DNA from: Hetaerina americana
Lineage: Eukaryota > Arthropoda > Insecta > Odonata > Calopterygidae
Direction of reading: 5' to 3'
Assembly: GCA_022747635.1 (NCBI GenBank)
Contig: JAKTNV010000006.1
Location: 69,561,090 to 69,625,089, forward strand
DNA: 64,000 nucleotides
Shown: positions 23,030 through 35,020 of the stretch, in pieces
Layout: every line of letters starts with the position of its first letter
Position numbering within the stretch: the stretch's first letter is position 1
The notes under the pieces: generated by a model
The model's input: only the letters and a program-made list of their open reading frames with translations
The model's database searches: none
Told to the model about the DNA's origin: nothing
Position numbers and translations under genes: made by a program

Positions 23030-25910
23030 TATTTCCAGAATAATACGCGTCTTCATGGGCTACAAATCCTTAATTGAAATTCCGCATTACTTACATTTGT
23101 ATAATCGTGTAATATGGTTTGTTTATGCAAAATGCAACTACCGATGAAAACTCATCTTTGGATAGAATTTTATTGGTTGAAGCAGATTAGTAATTTGTTT
23201 TTGAAATTAATTGAGCCAAAGACGAATTTGAAATTTCTGTTATCGAAGGCAAATTGTTTGCCGTATGTTTCTTATTGCCCGTCTATTCATTTGGCTAGAT
23301 TAAGTTTTTACTTAAAATATGTTTTCTTACTTTTAAATACGTTCTGTATTGTCGATAGTTACGAAAGGTCTAGTCAGGTAGGAGAATGCATCGACCATTG
23401 GAAAACTTAGGAATATTTATTTCCGTGACTATTATATTAGTCAAAAAATTTTTGTCTAATTAACAACGATGTTGTGCAAAGGGTATGGTGGAAAAAACAA
23501 TTCGGGTTATAATACGGTGCCGGTAAAACATCCCATATTTCATTAAAAGAATCAATTTTGTCGAAAATTTTTTTGAAAAAAAAAGTGTGCTAAAGCACTC
23601 AATTCGTTTATTTAGTCGCAAAGAAAAATGTTCGAGTATAAAAGGTGTAATAATTCATTTATTTCTCACATTAAAAATAAAAAGAACTGTGGAATTACTT
23701 AACAAAAAATACACTTTTAAATTGGAAAAACTTGACAGAGAAGCGCTATCCTCTAAGAATTGTATCGGTGGTTAATATGATTTTTCATTAAAAGCTGTTG
23801 TATTAGGTTTTTAGTAAAATAAATTGGATTCTCTGAAAAAAGGCAACGGAATGAGCATCAGAAACACTTAAATAATTCTGTTTTACTTTTTATTTCTTAC
23901 ATGAGCAATCTCTACATAATTACCTAATATTAGCTACTTTTTTCGTGGAAATCAATAATATGGCCGTAATTAAACAAGTTAAAGATACGTGGGATTAAGG
24001 AATTTTGATTACAAAAATCTAATTTCGGCTTTCTATACATTGATTTTTAAGGTGAAAAAGTTTCATTTTGAAAATGAATAATGCAGATTTAATGTAAAAT
24101 CAGCATAAAAATTAAATAATAACAAAAATGAAACTTGAATTTTAAGAAGGGACTTATATTTTGAAAATATGTCTGAGAGTGACATATGACAGTACCAGCT
24201 GTTATCAATGAAAAAGATCTAGTTAACCAACTTAGGACAAGAATTAATTAACTGATTGATTGACTGCCCTGTTCCCAGAAACATTCAGAGAAGATAAAAA
24301 TAACAATGGGAATACTATATGGTAAAATCACTTTACCAATATTCGTGACGCAGTAGGAGAGTTTTACCCAATAAATTAGTGATATTTTTATCAATGAATC
24401 AAAGAAAAATGAAAATAGTTTAAATACTGATCTACATTTATACTATATAACAAAGAAGAAAATATTTTATTGGAAGTATTGGAAATTTTCTACATATGTG
24501 CACCCATCCTATTTGTTCTAATACCTAGCGTAGCATTTCAATTTGAATTCCAGCTAATGCATTTATTTAATTATTGCCTGTTATAGAGTATACGACATTC
24601 ATAAATGAGCAATTTTAAATCAATATTGAACGTCAACTCACACCCATAAACGTAATTATATATGATTCCAAATGTGGAAGTCTTTTTCTCCTTTACTCCG
24701 TTTCTTGAATTATATTGGAATATATAAAACACTCAAAACACACGCCACACACCAAACTATAATTAAGATTTATTGAGGGAATCTTACTTTCTCAGTAAGG
24801 GGTATCTAAATAGAAAATCTTAGGAAATTCTGCTGAGTTACCTAAAAGCTAGTTAACGGGAGATCAAGTGGCAAGTCAGTGGTTCGTTAACCGAGAGGAT
24901 CGAATTTGCAGCTACTGACTAGAATACATAAATTTTCAGAGGCAACCGGACGACCCCTTCGACTAGTTTCAAAGGTACAAGTATTGTGTATTTATAATAT
25001 TACATATTGGAGATAACAAGGCTTGGTTAGATTTAACTGTATTGTAATCATTAACTGATGTATTAATACCATGATTATAATTGAGCGGATGAAAAATAAA
25101 ATGGTGACATAAATTTTGGTAATGTGGATGCTTCATAAATAAGTATGAAAAATTGGAATACATAGCTTGATGAGTAAACTGATGCTGATCACGAAAAGGA
25201 CGGTATGTTATTAAATTATACGATTCACACATGATACGCATCCCTATAGAGCTGCTCCATGAAACGTTGCTAATCCTAAGTTATCGTAAACATTTGTGTT
25301 GATGGAGCAAATATTGACTCACTATAATTGAAATGTCCGCTAAGAATTGTACATACTCTTCAATATCAGGATTTAAAGTTATTTTTATACCGTAATCGAG
25401 TTGTTTGCAAATTTTTCTATTTTGATTGCACATACAGCGAAAATTTTGAATTTATTTATTATGTTTATACTTCATTTGTATTTTTATTTGCTATTTTTTA
25501 TATTTTGTGTTTTAATTATTCATGCAATTTTCACTGAATTAAACATTCTAAAATGATGACTTTCTTCACGCCACCAAGTTCATCATTAACGTAAACATTT
25601 CTCCATAGCTATTGCTTCAACTATTTTATTTATAATAAAGCAAATTAATCATGGAAATGAACATTTGTTGACCGCAATTGACCTAACTACGTGCCTCAAA
25701 TAATATCGTTATTATCTTACTATAAATCGTTATTATGAATATTTGTATAATTAGGTATTATCAGATCTAAACTTTGAGGAATCGGCATTTTATTATTATA
25801 TAACTTCGATTTTTTTAAATAAATGTTATCTACAATCTTTCATTACCATAACTATAAGATTAACGAATAATATTAGTTTTAAATGAAAACGAACTCTTCT
25901 CATGGTTTAA
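23030..25910. other. AT-rich non-coding stretch
   Basis: No gene, mobile element or RNA was recognised. Frames of 60-100 codons (for example 23114-23410) are K/N/F/I-rich, as expected by chance. Confidence 0.45.
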
Positions 25911-25914
25911 GCCT

Positions 25915-26095
25915 CGAAGCTGGTTATACGGTAACACCACTGGCTGGAGCAATGGCCCGTGTGGGCAGGGTCATAAATGCCAGGGAGACCGAAGGTTAGG
26001 AGCAAGACGACAGTTCAGGCCACTGAACTGTCATCATGCTCAACCGGAGACCGGCGACCCTGCAGTCCCTTTGGGGCGACACCTCCAAGTGATGC
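25915..26095. other. Isolated GC-rich 180-bp block with hairpin
   Basis: A sharply bounded GC-rich segment sits in very AT-rich DNA. It contains a perfect stem-loop, acagttca-ggccac-tgaactgt, at about 26010-26031. No A or B box, no inverted ends and no second copy were seen. It could be a lone SINE-like or other small mobile element, or a structured RNA. Unassigned. Confidence 0.4.
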
Positions 26096-26099
26096 AATT

Positions 26100-29000
26100 G
26101 AACATAATTATTTTAGTGTTATGCCATATTAAGTCAGCTTTTTAAAATACTCTACATATTAATGAAAGAACTCAATAAATAAGTTTTCATATCGTAAGGA
26201 TATAACTTCGCTAAAAAATGAAGAGAAACAATACCTTTTGGTAGAGCTATTAAGAGTACTAAATTCAATATACTCGCAGAACCACTAAAACAAAAAATAT
26301 TAAAAAGTTGGCATAATAAAGGTGCTTTATTATTTTAAAATATTAACAATTAAATATTTATTCGAGCAAATTTACAGCTGATATTGAATTTTCTACCGCG
26401 TTTATTCCATGTCTCTTTGCGGAAAGATCGTGGAATCAATACTTTTTCAAAGAAAAACTTCCAATTAAATAATGAAACAAGTGGTAATTATGTGTAGAGG
26501 TAAGGAATCTTTGAGGTGTTACCGTGAGCTTTCAGATAATATAACTTAATAAAGGATCAGCTGGAAGAAAAAGTTTTAAATAATAATTAATTTTCTAATG
26601 GTTGAAAATAATATATTTGATCGAATTACTTGGCAAGACCATCATTAAGACTACATAGGCAACATCACCAGTAAGGTTACAAAGATCAATCATTGCTCCA
26701 AAGAAATTTAAGCTGATTCAATGGGGTTTTCAATGAAATGAGGATCACTTGCAATTCTGGCAAAGAAGACTTTCTTCCAAGTCTTCTTGAGCTAAATCAA
26801 CTGGCAACACCTTAATCATAACGAAATGAGGAGCAAGGATCCACCTCAAAGCATTTTAAAAATCTAGAAATTATATCTCCGTACTTACCGTAAGGTATCC
26901 ATGCAATTGTGAAGTGAAAGCGATTTTTTTCAAATGAAGGATTACAGCAAGAATGTCAGCAGCGCAATAAATTAATTACGAGCCGAAACTATTGAGCAGT
27001 GAAACGCATGCAGCAAGGAGGGAGAAAGGAAGAGGCCAGTTACACAAGCGCAAACGATTCTGAATGGGAAAGTAGTCATGGAATTTTAATTCCGGACGAG
27101 AGGTAATTACGAATGTTAATGAGAGTCAACGAACACAAGATTTTCTCGCTGAATCAGAAATTATTTTCGTATTTAGTGATATAAAATATAGCATTAAAAA
27201 GAAATGAATGACACTTTTAAACAAGGGATAAAATGCCTACATGAAAACATCTTGGTAAATTGTAATTTGATTTATCCCCTACTGACATGTTAGAATTGCT
27301 GATGAATCTTAAGTTATCTTTAAAAAAAAACGCAAACATTTTGAGGTCTGGTAAGTGCTCTTGGCACATCCCTTCGGTTGGCTTCCTCAATTAATACTTG
27401 CTCCGCTTTCATTCTCATTAGTAGCTCCGATGTTAAAGGAGACCAAAGAGAAAATTTAAGGCGATGTGTACATTTATCAGAAGAAGGTAAATTAAGTTAC
27501 CTATCTTTAATTAAATTTTAAACTTTGCCTTCTATAAAATATTTTTCTCACATAACAACGGATATTTATTCTTGAAAAAGAAATAATTTCTCAAAAATTA
27601 AATACTCAGCTAGATACTTAATACGGAGAAAATATGAAGTTCAATATTCCAATAAATTGTATAATATAGCTTGTTTTACCATGCATGTTTCCGAAATACG
27701 TACTTTTCCTGTATTCAAATATGGTACATCGGGATGAGAACGTCAAAAGGTTAATGCTTAGCAAAAAGCTCGTCTCACTACCTCATTTCGTTCGTTTAAA
27801 ATTAACCAATATTTTCAATGAAAATTTCTCAAACATCGGAAAAAACTGCTATAATCTATTCCGTAATTAACTTACAAAGTTAAGCATATATCTGTTTTTC
27901 ATGAGCTTAACCAAATTTGATAAATAATTTGTACGCTTTCACCTCCTGCGCAAGGACTGATAGATATACCGAATTGAAAAATAAGTAAGTTTCTGAATCA
28001 TTCTTTAACTGCAGATTTTAGGGATCTCGGTTTGTTAATTAAATTCGACCAGCCATGGCGAAGCGAAGATAAAGGGAATATTCCGCTAATTTTGCCGCTA
28101 TTGACTCAGCTCAGGCGGTATTTTCGATTCTCTATTTAAGTGGAATATTAGTATTCGGTGTGAAAAACAGCGCATTTAACTTTGCGAAGGTCCCTTATTT
28201 CTTTGCAAATATTTTTGGATTAGCTCAGTTTTTAAAGAAATGCTACTGTTAATAGTATAAAAGTACATTTAAATCCAATGTATAGTAATAAGTTAAGAAT
28301 ATAACTCTTTTTAATTTCTGTTCAATGTAGAACAAAATATGGAGCAAGGCTTTAATCCAAAACCAATTTTTAGGCCAAAATTTAAACTAAATTTAACTGC
28401 AAGCGGGAGTAATTTTCACTCTGGTAGATTTTCAATCAATTTTTGATCTTATGCAAATTAAGTTAGTTTTTTCTCTAATCTTTTGGTTGAATAATGCCCA
28501 TCTGCTCCTGACTATTTTTTTGCAAAAATCCTGCACTTTTACTTTAATTTCGAATCCAGCCCTCATAATTCTTGATAAATGCTGAGGACTGGCGATAGAC
28601 ATAAAGTAGTGAGTTATTTTCTCTTATTAACTCCTCCTTTGTCCTCTTAACTCAACAGTGTGTAACTCATTTCCCTCGTCAATTTATATCCTAATTTGAT
28701 GGAATAACCACCCTAGGACTAGGAGATTATTTTCTATAGATGGCGGAACATTCAGGGGCAGAACTTACTTTAACTCCTGCGCCCTCCGAACGTAATGCTT
28801 CATGCGAAAATATTACAAGAATAATATTAATTCCCTTTGATATTCAAGGTGAACAGAAAATCTCGAGTATCTTATTAATGAATAGTTAAAATCATTAATG
28901 AGATGAAAGTTTTTAACATGATATGAATACTTTTTTGTTCTGTAAACAATACAAAACCCACTCCATGGACTACAATCTTTATGTGGTCGAGAGTTTGTGT

Positions 29001-29555
29001 GTTCTCATAATCCCTAGACCTGTACTAATTGACCTAAAGGTAAAAGGGTCATCTGCGAAAATGGGCCCCACGGCAATTTGAATGGTTGAGTACTTTAAAA
29101 AAACCTATTGAGAAGGCTCAGACCCCAAAAATTATCAATCCCAGGAAACAATGACGGACCTAAATCTTAATGAGCACGAGTCACTACGGTGCTTTGCCCA
29201 CTGGGCCGTGTAACTTTCCCGACAGTGGGAAAGGTAAAACTTGTGCGTTGATCATTTAAGGAAATTCTTTCAACGCCAAATTGACAGTGTAATCTCAGAA
29301 GAGGACCTAATTATTTAGATTAGGCATTTGAAGTGATACGGTAATCAAAAGCACTATCAGAAAATAAGAATAGAAAACCAAGCAAAAAATCAAAGATAAG
29401 TCGGGAAAGTTATTGACGGAACTATATCAGATTCATGGGAGATGGAAATAATTCATTCAACCGATTGGTAAAGACATTAAGCCGACAAGCGAATAGACAA
29501 AATGCCCATTAAAAACGAAAGGGGGGTAAAATGCGAACGGAAAACATTCGGTAGG
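26100..29555. other. AT-rich non-coding stretch
   Basis: Nothing was recognised with confidence. Around 29120-29220 the minus strand has a loosely tRNA-like segment (ggcccagtgggcaaagcacc), too degraded to call. Confidence 0.4.
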
Positions 29556-29559
29556 TTAT

Positions 29560-29795
29560 GGTAGAATTCACCCAGCACTAAGCCCTATACGGTGTGTGAA
29601 ATTCACACACCAGGGTAGGGGGGCCAGTTCCTTTCCTTATGGCGGTTATGGGTTCCCAGGAATATCTGGTACCCAAAAAAATCATATAGCTTGGGTGGAA
29701 CTGCAGGTGCCCAGAGAGGCCCGGGAAACGAACCCGGGACCCTCAGAACATAGTCCAACGCTCTACCCCCTGGGCTACTGCAACCTACTTATGTT
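29560..29795 (-). mobile_element. tRNA-derived SINE, family A, copy 2
   Basis: The same ordered blocks as copy 1 at 20850-21070: gaaattcacacaccagggta, tttcc..gcggttatgg, ttgggtggaactgcaggtgc, then the tRNA-like head. The head has its B-box complement at about 29724-29734 and A-box complement (ccaacgctcta) at about 29755-29765. The tRNA-like part of this copy is well preserved. Confidence 0.78.
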
Positions 29796-29962
29796 TAAAT
29801 ATTTGTTCATATTATAGAACAGGTGGAACAAGTTTCCCATGACTGTTTCCGACCGTAATTGGCGAAGTGCGGGTATTAGGGGCATTGCAAGGCGAATTGC
29901 CTAAAGGTAAAGAATCTTTCTCAAGGAGGAGGGAATTGATGAAAGGACGTTGAATAAGGATA

Positions 29963-30165
29963 ATGAAAACTTCGTTGCAATTTTCCACAGTTAAAACTTT
30001 ATTGCCGACCATGGTTTCGATACACTGTATCATCTTCAGGTAGACCTGAAGATGATACAGTGTATCGAAACCATGGTCGGCAATAAAGTTTTAACTATGG
30101 AAAATTGCAACGAAGTTTTCATTATGTCTCGATTCCACAATATCACGCCTGACTCTTCACTTTTC
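29963..30165 (+). mobile_element. Palindromic hairpin retroposon, copy 1 (hammerhead-like core)
   Basis: A 203-bp insertion made of two near-perfect 79-bp inverted arms (29963-30041 and 30044-30122, one mismatch seen) around a 2-base spacer. A 3' tail (gattccacaatatcacgcct, cttcacttttc) follows. It is flanked by 12-14 bp duplications (tgaataaggata, or two bases longer if the element ends at cttttc). It sits in RTE copy F, and the uninterrupted sister copies confirm the boundaries. Tail and arms are shared with the copy at 54690-54895. It does not encode a protein. Variable-length duplications and lack of mariner-like ends point to target-primed insertion. Relation to PLE inverted LTRs is inferred from the hammerhead-like core. 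Confidence 0.8.
30046..30078 (+). ncRNA. Hammerhead-ribozyme-like motif (minimal helix III)
   Basis: Conserved-core elements appear in order: CTGAAGA at 30046-30052 (fits CUGANGA), a T, helix II GATAC-AGT-GTATC at 30054-30066, GAAA at 30067-30070, then a three-pair helix III ACC-AT-GGT and the C at 30078 as predicted cleavage site. One extra base sits between the core and helix II, and helix I pairing beyond the first base pair is poor. Short-helix-III hammerheads are known from Penelope-like elements. Because the inverse arm carries the complement, the full palindrome may instead fold as one long hairpin. Activity is unproven. Confidence 0.5.
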
Positions 30166-30649
30166 GTTGAATAAGGATATTAAGGAAATTGTCGTAAAAA
30201 CTTTGGCAACGGGCGTGGTTTTGTAACGAGTGGAAACATGGTTTTTGAAGCAAGATGACAAGCTAGGATTGGAATTGGAAAATGGTGAAAAAGATGGAAT
30301 GGACATGAAGGAAAACTAGGAAAAAAGTGCTAGACATGGTGGGTAAAAAAGAAACATTTGGAAGGACTCCAAAAGTGGCATGAAAGATTGATACAGAGCA
30401 TTTTGAATGGCAATGAGATGTTTAAATCTGTTACATAGAGAAGAGCATTTCACAAGCGGCAAAGGGGTAGCAATAGAATAGGCATGTTGGACCGAATGAT
30501 GGAATGATGGTATAGTGGATTTTTGACGGATTTATTGCACTATCGAATCGCGTTTTATTAAGAGGAGCAGAAGAAGATACTGTTGTATTGTCTGAGTCCA
30601 ACAAAATCCTGTCATAAACAGAAGAAAACCAGTAATAAAAATAATAGTA

Positions 30650-32090
30650 ACAATCATTCGAAAACAACGTTGTTTTAAGTAATTATTTTAGGCTATAGCT
30701 ACTAATAATCATTAATACTTGAATATTAGTTTACTTAAATAACAGCCTTCGGCTTCTGTTGGTATCATTCTTCTGAAACGATTTTATTTCCTTTTCCAAA
30801 TAGAAATAAATCATATCCAGTCTTTTAACCTTAGAATATTACTTATCTGAAAAAATTTAACTCATTTTTCAAAATTTGAAGCATTTATACATGATTTAAG
30901 GCAACATTTGATTAAATTTGATTTGTAGGCTTCCAAGTCATGTGATTTCTGGCTGTATACTGTGCCGGGTTTCGTAAAAAGTTCTAATGGCTTAACACAA
31001 TGCGAGAACCGGAAATTTCGAAAGAAGTATGAAATCAACATATCCTTCTACATGAATAAAATTTAGAGGCTCATAAAATGTTCTTTATTGAAAAGGACAT
31101 AGTATTTGAAACTATTTTTACAACACCTGATATCATACTAGGCTGTTTATATGGTTCTTCTTTAGCGTTTTTACATAGGGCTGGGTTATTGCACTTTTTT
31201 CTTCCCACCCTCAACCCGAAAGCATATTCAAGCGGACATTACCAATTTTTATTGATTCATTTCATGAAATTTCATCCGTCGGGACAATTTTTCGTCTAAC
31301 TGTTGTGAAATGAGTTAAAATTCTATTCCATTTGCCTCCTTTTCCCATATTGAACTATTACCACATTATAATTCCTCCTTACGAATTTAAATGATCCAGG
31401 AGATTATAAATGCCATGTACATTATATTCAATTACAATATTTTCCAATATTATAAATTTGTTAATTAGTTATGAGTAACAAATACGATCCTGTTAATTCC
31501 TAAAAGGGGACTTAGTTTGGATGAGGTACCTACCCGAAGGAAATGGTTTATAGGAGTGTTTTTCATGTTTACATCATAAATCATTAAAACACCGCATGCA
31601 CATTAACAGTGCTTCCTGAGAAATGGCTCAATTAAATTCACTTAACAATCAAAGGTGAAATAGTCACATGAATTTTCCTTACACGAGAGAATTATTTTGT
31701 GCAAATCAATTTTTTAGTTTAATAGTTCTATGCAATTCGCAAGCATAATCAATTAAAAATGATCTGTAATATTCTCGGCTGAAAGTTTAAACAATGTGAA
31801 GAATAAAAGTTGCTCATGCTGTATAAAATTGTTTGTCTCATTATCATTCATATTATTTTCTCTCCAAAATCAAATCGATAATAGGTCAACTATTAACCAT
31901 AATTTCAAACTTGTATTTTGTTCTCGTTCTTTGCTTAAAATATTTACTTTTTCATTTAGATATGGCCACTTACTTACAGGATGTAAATTATGTCCTGAAA
32001 ACACACAGTTGTGACTCTTTAAGCTCTAGTGCTAACATAAAATAGACTAGAAACTGGCAATTATATTTTTGTAAATAAATGACAATCGTC
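30650..32090. other. AT-rich non-coding stretch
   Basis: No feature was recognised. Confidence 0.45.
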
Positions 32091-32109
32091 TCAATAGCAA
32101 CGTTTCGGA

Positions 32110-33200
32110 CAGATTATACCTCTCGACCGTAGAAACGGGACGACGAGAGAGGGAGGGAGATCTCGGTGGAAATGCGTTACGAACTGGAGCGTATTGGGAA
32201 ATGTTCGCTGTGGAGAGGGGGCTGCACCGCCGGTGTACTTTTTGTGGGCGGGGTGACGGTGCAAGCTCTCCTAAATGAATGTGTTCCAATCGAGTTGTCA
32301 AGTTGTTCTGGAATTCGAGGCACCCATCCCGACATCCCTCTTGATAGACAATGACCAAGGAGGGCAGGAGCGGTGGCTCGAATGGCCATTATTCCGTGAA
32401 CTCGCAATTCACTGCTCATTGTGAGGGAGATGTATCGGAGGAGGCAGGGCGGTCGGAGCCCTGGGGAAGGGGAAGGAATGGCCCGGGAGAGGGGAGGAAA
32501 TTTAAGGCACCCGAGGGTAGTAGGGGTAAGAGGACAGGGATTCTAAAAGGGGCGGGATCCTAGAGGGATGGAACAACACCGTTCCTTTGTTCAATTTTTT
32601 GTTTCGTTAAATTTACGGTAATAGATAGGACGGGAGGGAAGGGGGACGGCAGTGGAAAAAAGTGACAGTCGTGGGAGGGTAAAAAAGGGTTTTATTTACT
32701 TTTTTTTCTCGGGAGGGTAAAGAAGATAAGGTTTTCCTACGGGGGGAAAAAATATAATGATTGGGCCCGCCCGCATTTTGATCTCGGAGAATGAGCCTGG
32801 AGATCGGATTCCGTCGGGTGAAAAAAACACAAAAAAAAGGAGTGGGCGAGGGGTTGGCAAAAAGCGAACGAATTCGGGCAATGGATCTGCGAAGCGGAGA
32901 GGAATCGGATTAAAAAAGTGAAATTAGGGGGTGGATTTGCGCCCGTGAGTTATAGGCACGAAGTATATTTCGTCGGGATTTTGGAGAGTGCGGTGGTGAG
33001 AAGGGGTAAACGAACCCAAACATCCGGTGGCACTGCGGGAAACAATGAGCGTTCATTTGATCGGCCACGTACATCACCGGCAGTTTTCTCTTTTATTCTC
33101 TCCCCACCCTCCATTCCCCCTTCCTTTACCTCGTTGCTGAAGAAGCTCTGAAGCAACCCTCCAGATAAATAAGGGAAAAGTCTCCAGCGCTGAAGTAGGG
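32110..33200. other. GC-rich, G-skewed block
   Basis: About 1.1 kb of GC-rich, purine-rich plus-strand sequence. Open frames of 70-110 codons occur on both strands with G/R-rich content and no domains. It may be a regulatory island or a non-coding exon, with nothing decisive either way. Confidence 0.35.
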
Positions 33201-33701
33201 GGGGCTGGAAGTGAATGTAACACCCTTTATCAGCAAGTTGGTGGAATTTAATTTTTGGCGGAAGGGATATCCACAAACCTCACTCGAGGAATTTCAACTG
33301 CAATCCGTGCAAAGCCTGAGAGAAAATTTTTGTTTTTATCTACTGATAAGGAAATGATATGCGTAATTAAAACGTAGTGAAACTGTAACTAAATAAGTCT
33401 TCTCCAAATTTGAAACATAAATTTCAATTTACCACGATCACTTAACATATTTTTCTGAAAGATTGCATGTATGTAGTATTGAAAATATTTACTGAAGTAA
33501 TTTTACAGATCTATAGCATTCTCTGAATATTGCACCCTGTTTTCGGTATCTGATTTTATTATAATTAAAGCCCAATAAAAATTTAATCTCTATAAATGCA
33601 TTCCCCTTTTCTAGCCATTTTGACAACATTTTCAGCGGAGTTTCATTCTAAAATATTAAGTGCGTCGAGAATCACATAGGTTATTTTAAATTTCGATATA
33701 C
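33201..33701. other. AT-rich non-coding stretch
   Basis: No feature was recognised up to the mariner. Confidence 0.45.
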
Positions 33702-33703
33702 TA

Positions 33704-35018
33704 CCTTGATCAAAAAGTTCCCGGAATAACCACCGTGTGGCGCTCCCATCGTTCCGATTTGAGTTCTGTTTTTTTTGTTAAATTGGTACATCTGTTGTTG
33801 ATATTCCCTTTAAATCTTAGTGTCATAACTTGACATTTGCAAAAGTTACGTAGCCAAGAGTACATCTATCTCTGTGTGTGTTGGCGATTTTTTACAATTT
33901 CAGAAATGGATTTAAATTTGCAACAACGAACTTGTATTAAATTTTGCGTAAAAAACGGATTTAGTGGCGCACGGACGTTGGAAATGTTGGAAAAGTGTTT
34001 CGGCAACGATTCTCTAAAAAAAACGGTCGTTTACCAGTGGCACGAGCGGTTCAGAGGTGGTCGTGAGTCAATCGAAGATGATGAACGCAGTGGCAGACCA
34101 TCGACATCGAAAGTCGGTGAAAAAATTGATAAAGTAAAAGAAATGTTGGTCAATAACCGCAAATTAACCATCAGAGAAATAGCGGAGGACTTGAACATTG
34201 CCTATGGATCCGCCCAAGACATTGTGGTTAATGATTTGGGTTTCCGTCGTGTAGCAGCAAAGTTGGTGCCGAAAGACCTCAATTTCATGCAAAAAAGAGA
34301 CCGTGTTGACGTCGCAAAAGACATGATTTGCGAGGCTGAATCCGATCCCACATTCATCAAAAGGATCATTACTGGAAACGAGACGTGGGTTTATGAGTAC
34401 GACACGCAATCCAGACATCAGGCAAGTGAATGGCGTTCACCAAATGAGCCGAGACCAAAAAAACCACGTCGTTTTCAGTCAAAAAAGAAGGCAATGCTGA
34501 CGGTTTTCATGGATTACAACGGTGTAGTGCATCATGAATTTTTGCCAGAAGGCCAGACAGTAAACAAAGAGTATTATTTGGGCGTTATGAGACGTTTGCG
34601 TGAAGCAATTCGCCGAAAGAGACCAGATATGAGGGCAGAAAATTTTTGCACCATGATAACGCTCCGTCGCACAGTGCTATCATTATTCGTAATTTTTTGA
34701 CGAAAAATGCAACAAATACCATCCAACAGCCACCGAATTCACCTGATTTGGCTCCCTGTGACTACTTTCTGTTCAATCGAGTTAAAAACCATTACGGGGA
34801 ACGCGTTTTAGCAGCCGAGAGGAAGTAATGGAAAAATCGCAGGAAGCACTGATGGACATACCGAAAACCGACCGTAACTTTTGCAAATGTCAAGTTATGA
34901 CACTAAGATTTAAAGGGAATATCAACAACAGATGTACCAATTTAACAAAAAAAAACAACTCAAATCGGAACGATGGGAGCGCCACACGGTGGTTATTCCG
35001 GGAACTTTTTGATCAAGG
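33704..35018 (+). mobile_element. Mariner transposon with about 147-bp inverted repeats
   Basis: The element is flanked by TA (33702-33703 and 35019-35020). Its ends, ccttgatcaaaaagttcccg and complement, extend as a nearly identical inverted repeat of about 147 bp (33704-33850 and 34873-35018). That is far longer than the roughly 30 bp of typical mariners. The right repeat starts exactly where the transposase C-terminus should continue, so it seems that a copy of the 5' UTR replaced the original 3' end. The total of 1315 bp is normal for mariner. The transposase is broken (separate entry). Confidence 0.92.
33906..34872 (+). pseudogene. Mariner transposase (DD34D), inactivated
   Basis: An ATG at 33906 starts MDLNLQQRTCIKFCVKNGF, the mariner helix-turn-helix region. 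YQWHERFRGG and DDERSGRPST follow, then a second helix-turn-helix (residues 80-115). The first catalytic block reads ITGNETWVYEYD: the essential Asp of the TGDE motif is Asn at residue 158. VFMDYNGVVHHEFLPEGQTV follows. A one-base frameshift in the T-run at about 34637-34646 separates the second block HHDNAPSHSA (Asp codon 34655-34657) from the first. The third block SPDLAPCDYFLF has its Asp 34 residues later, which defines the DD34D mariner family. Another shift at about 34825 and loss of the C-terminal tail complete the inactivation. Confidence 0.92.
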
Positions 35019-35020
35019 TA

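Larger units (their letters stand above)
29865..30640 (+). mobile_element. RTE-type LINE, copy F, 3' fragment split by an insertion
   Basis: Plus-strand sequence aligns with the RTE region after the palm: tctttctcaaggaggaggga, ggacgttgaataaggat, tcgtaaaaact, gtggaaacatgg, a degraded MWVCRRMEKVKW block, then the cttgttggg-like and gaataggcatgttgga blocks near 30480. It is interrupted at 29963-30165 by a palindromic element with a target duplication. Removing the insertion and one duplicate restores the order seen in copies C and D. Coding frames are lost. Confidence 0.75.

Noticed and set aside
33906..34872. A domesticated SETMAR-type gene
   Set aside because: There is no SET domain, the mariner has its own TIRs and TA duplications, and the transposase is broken.
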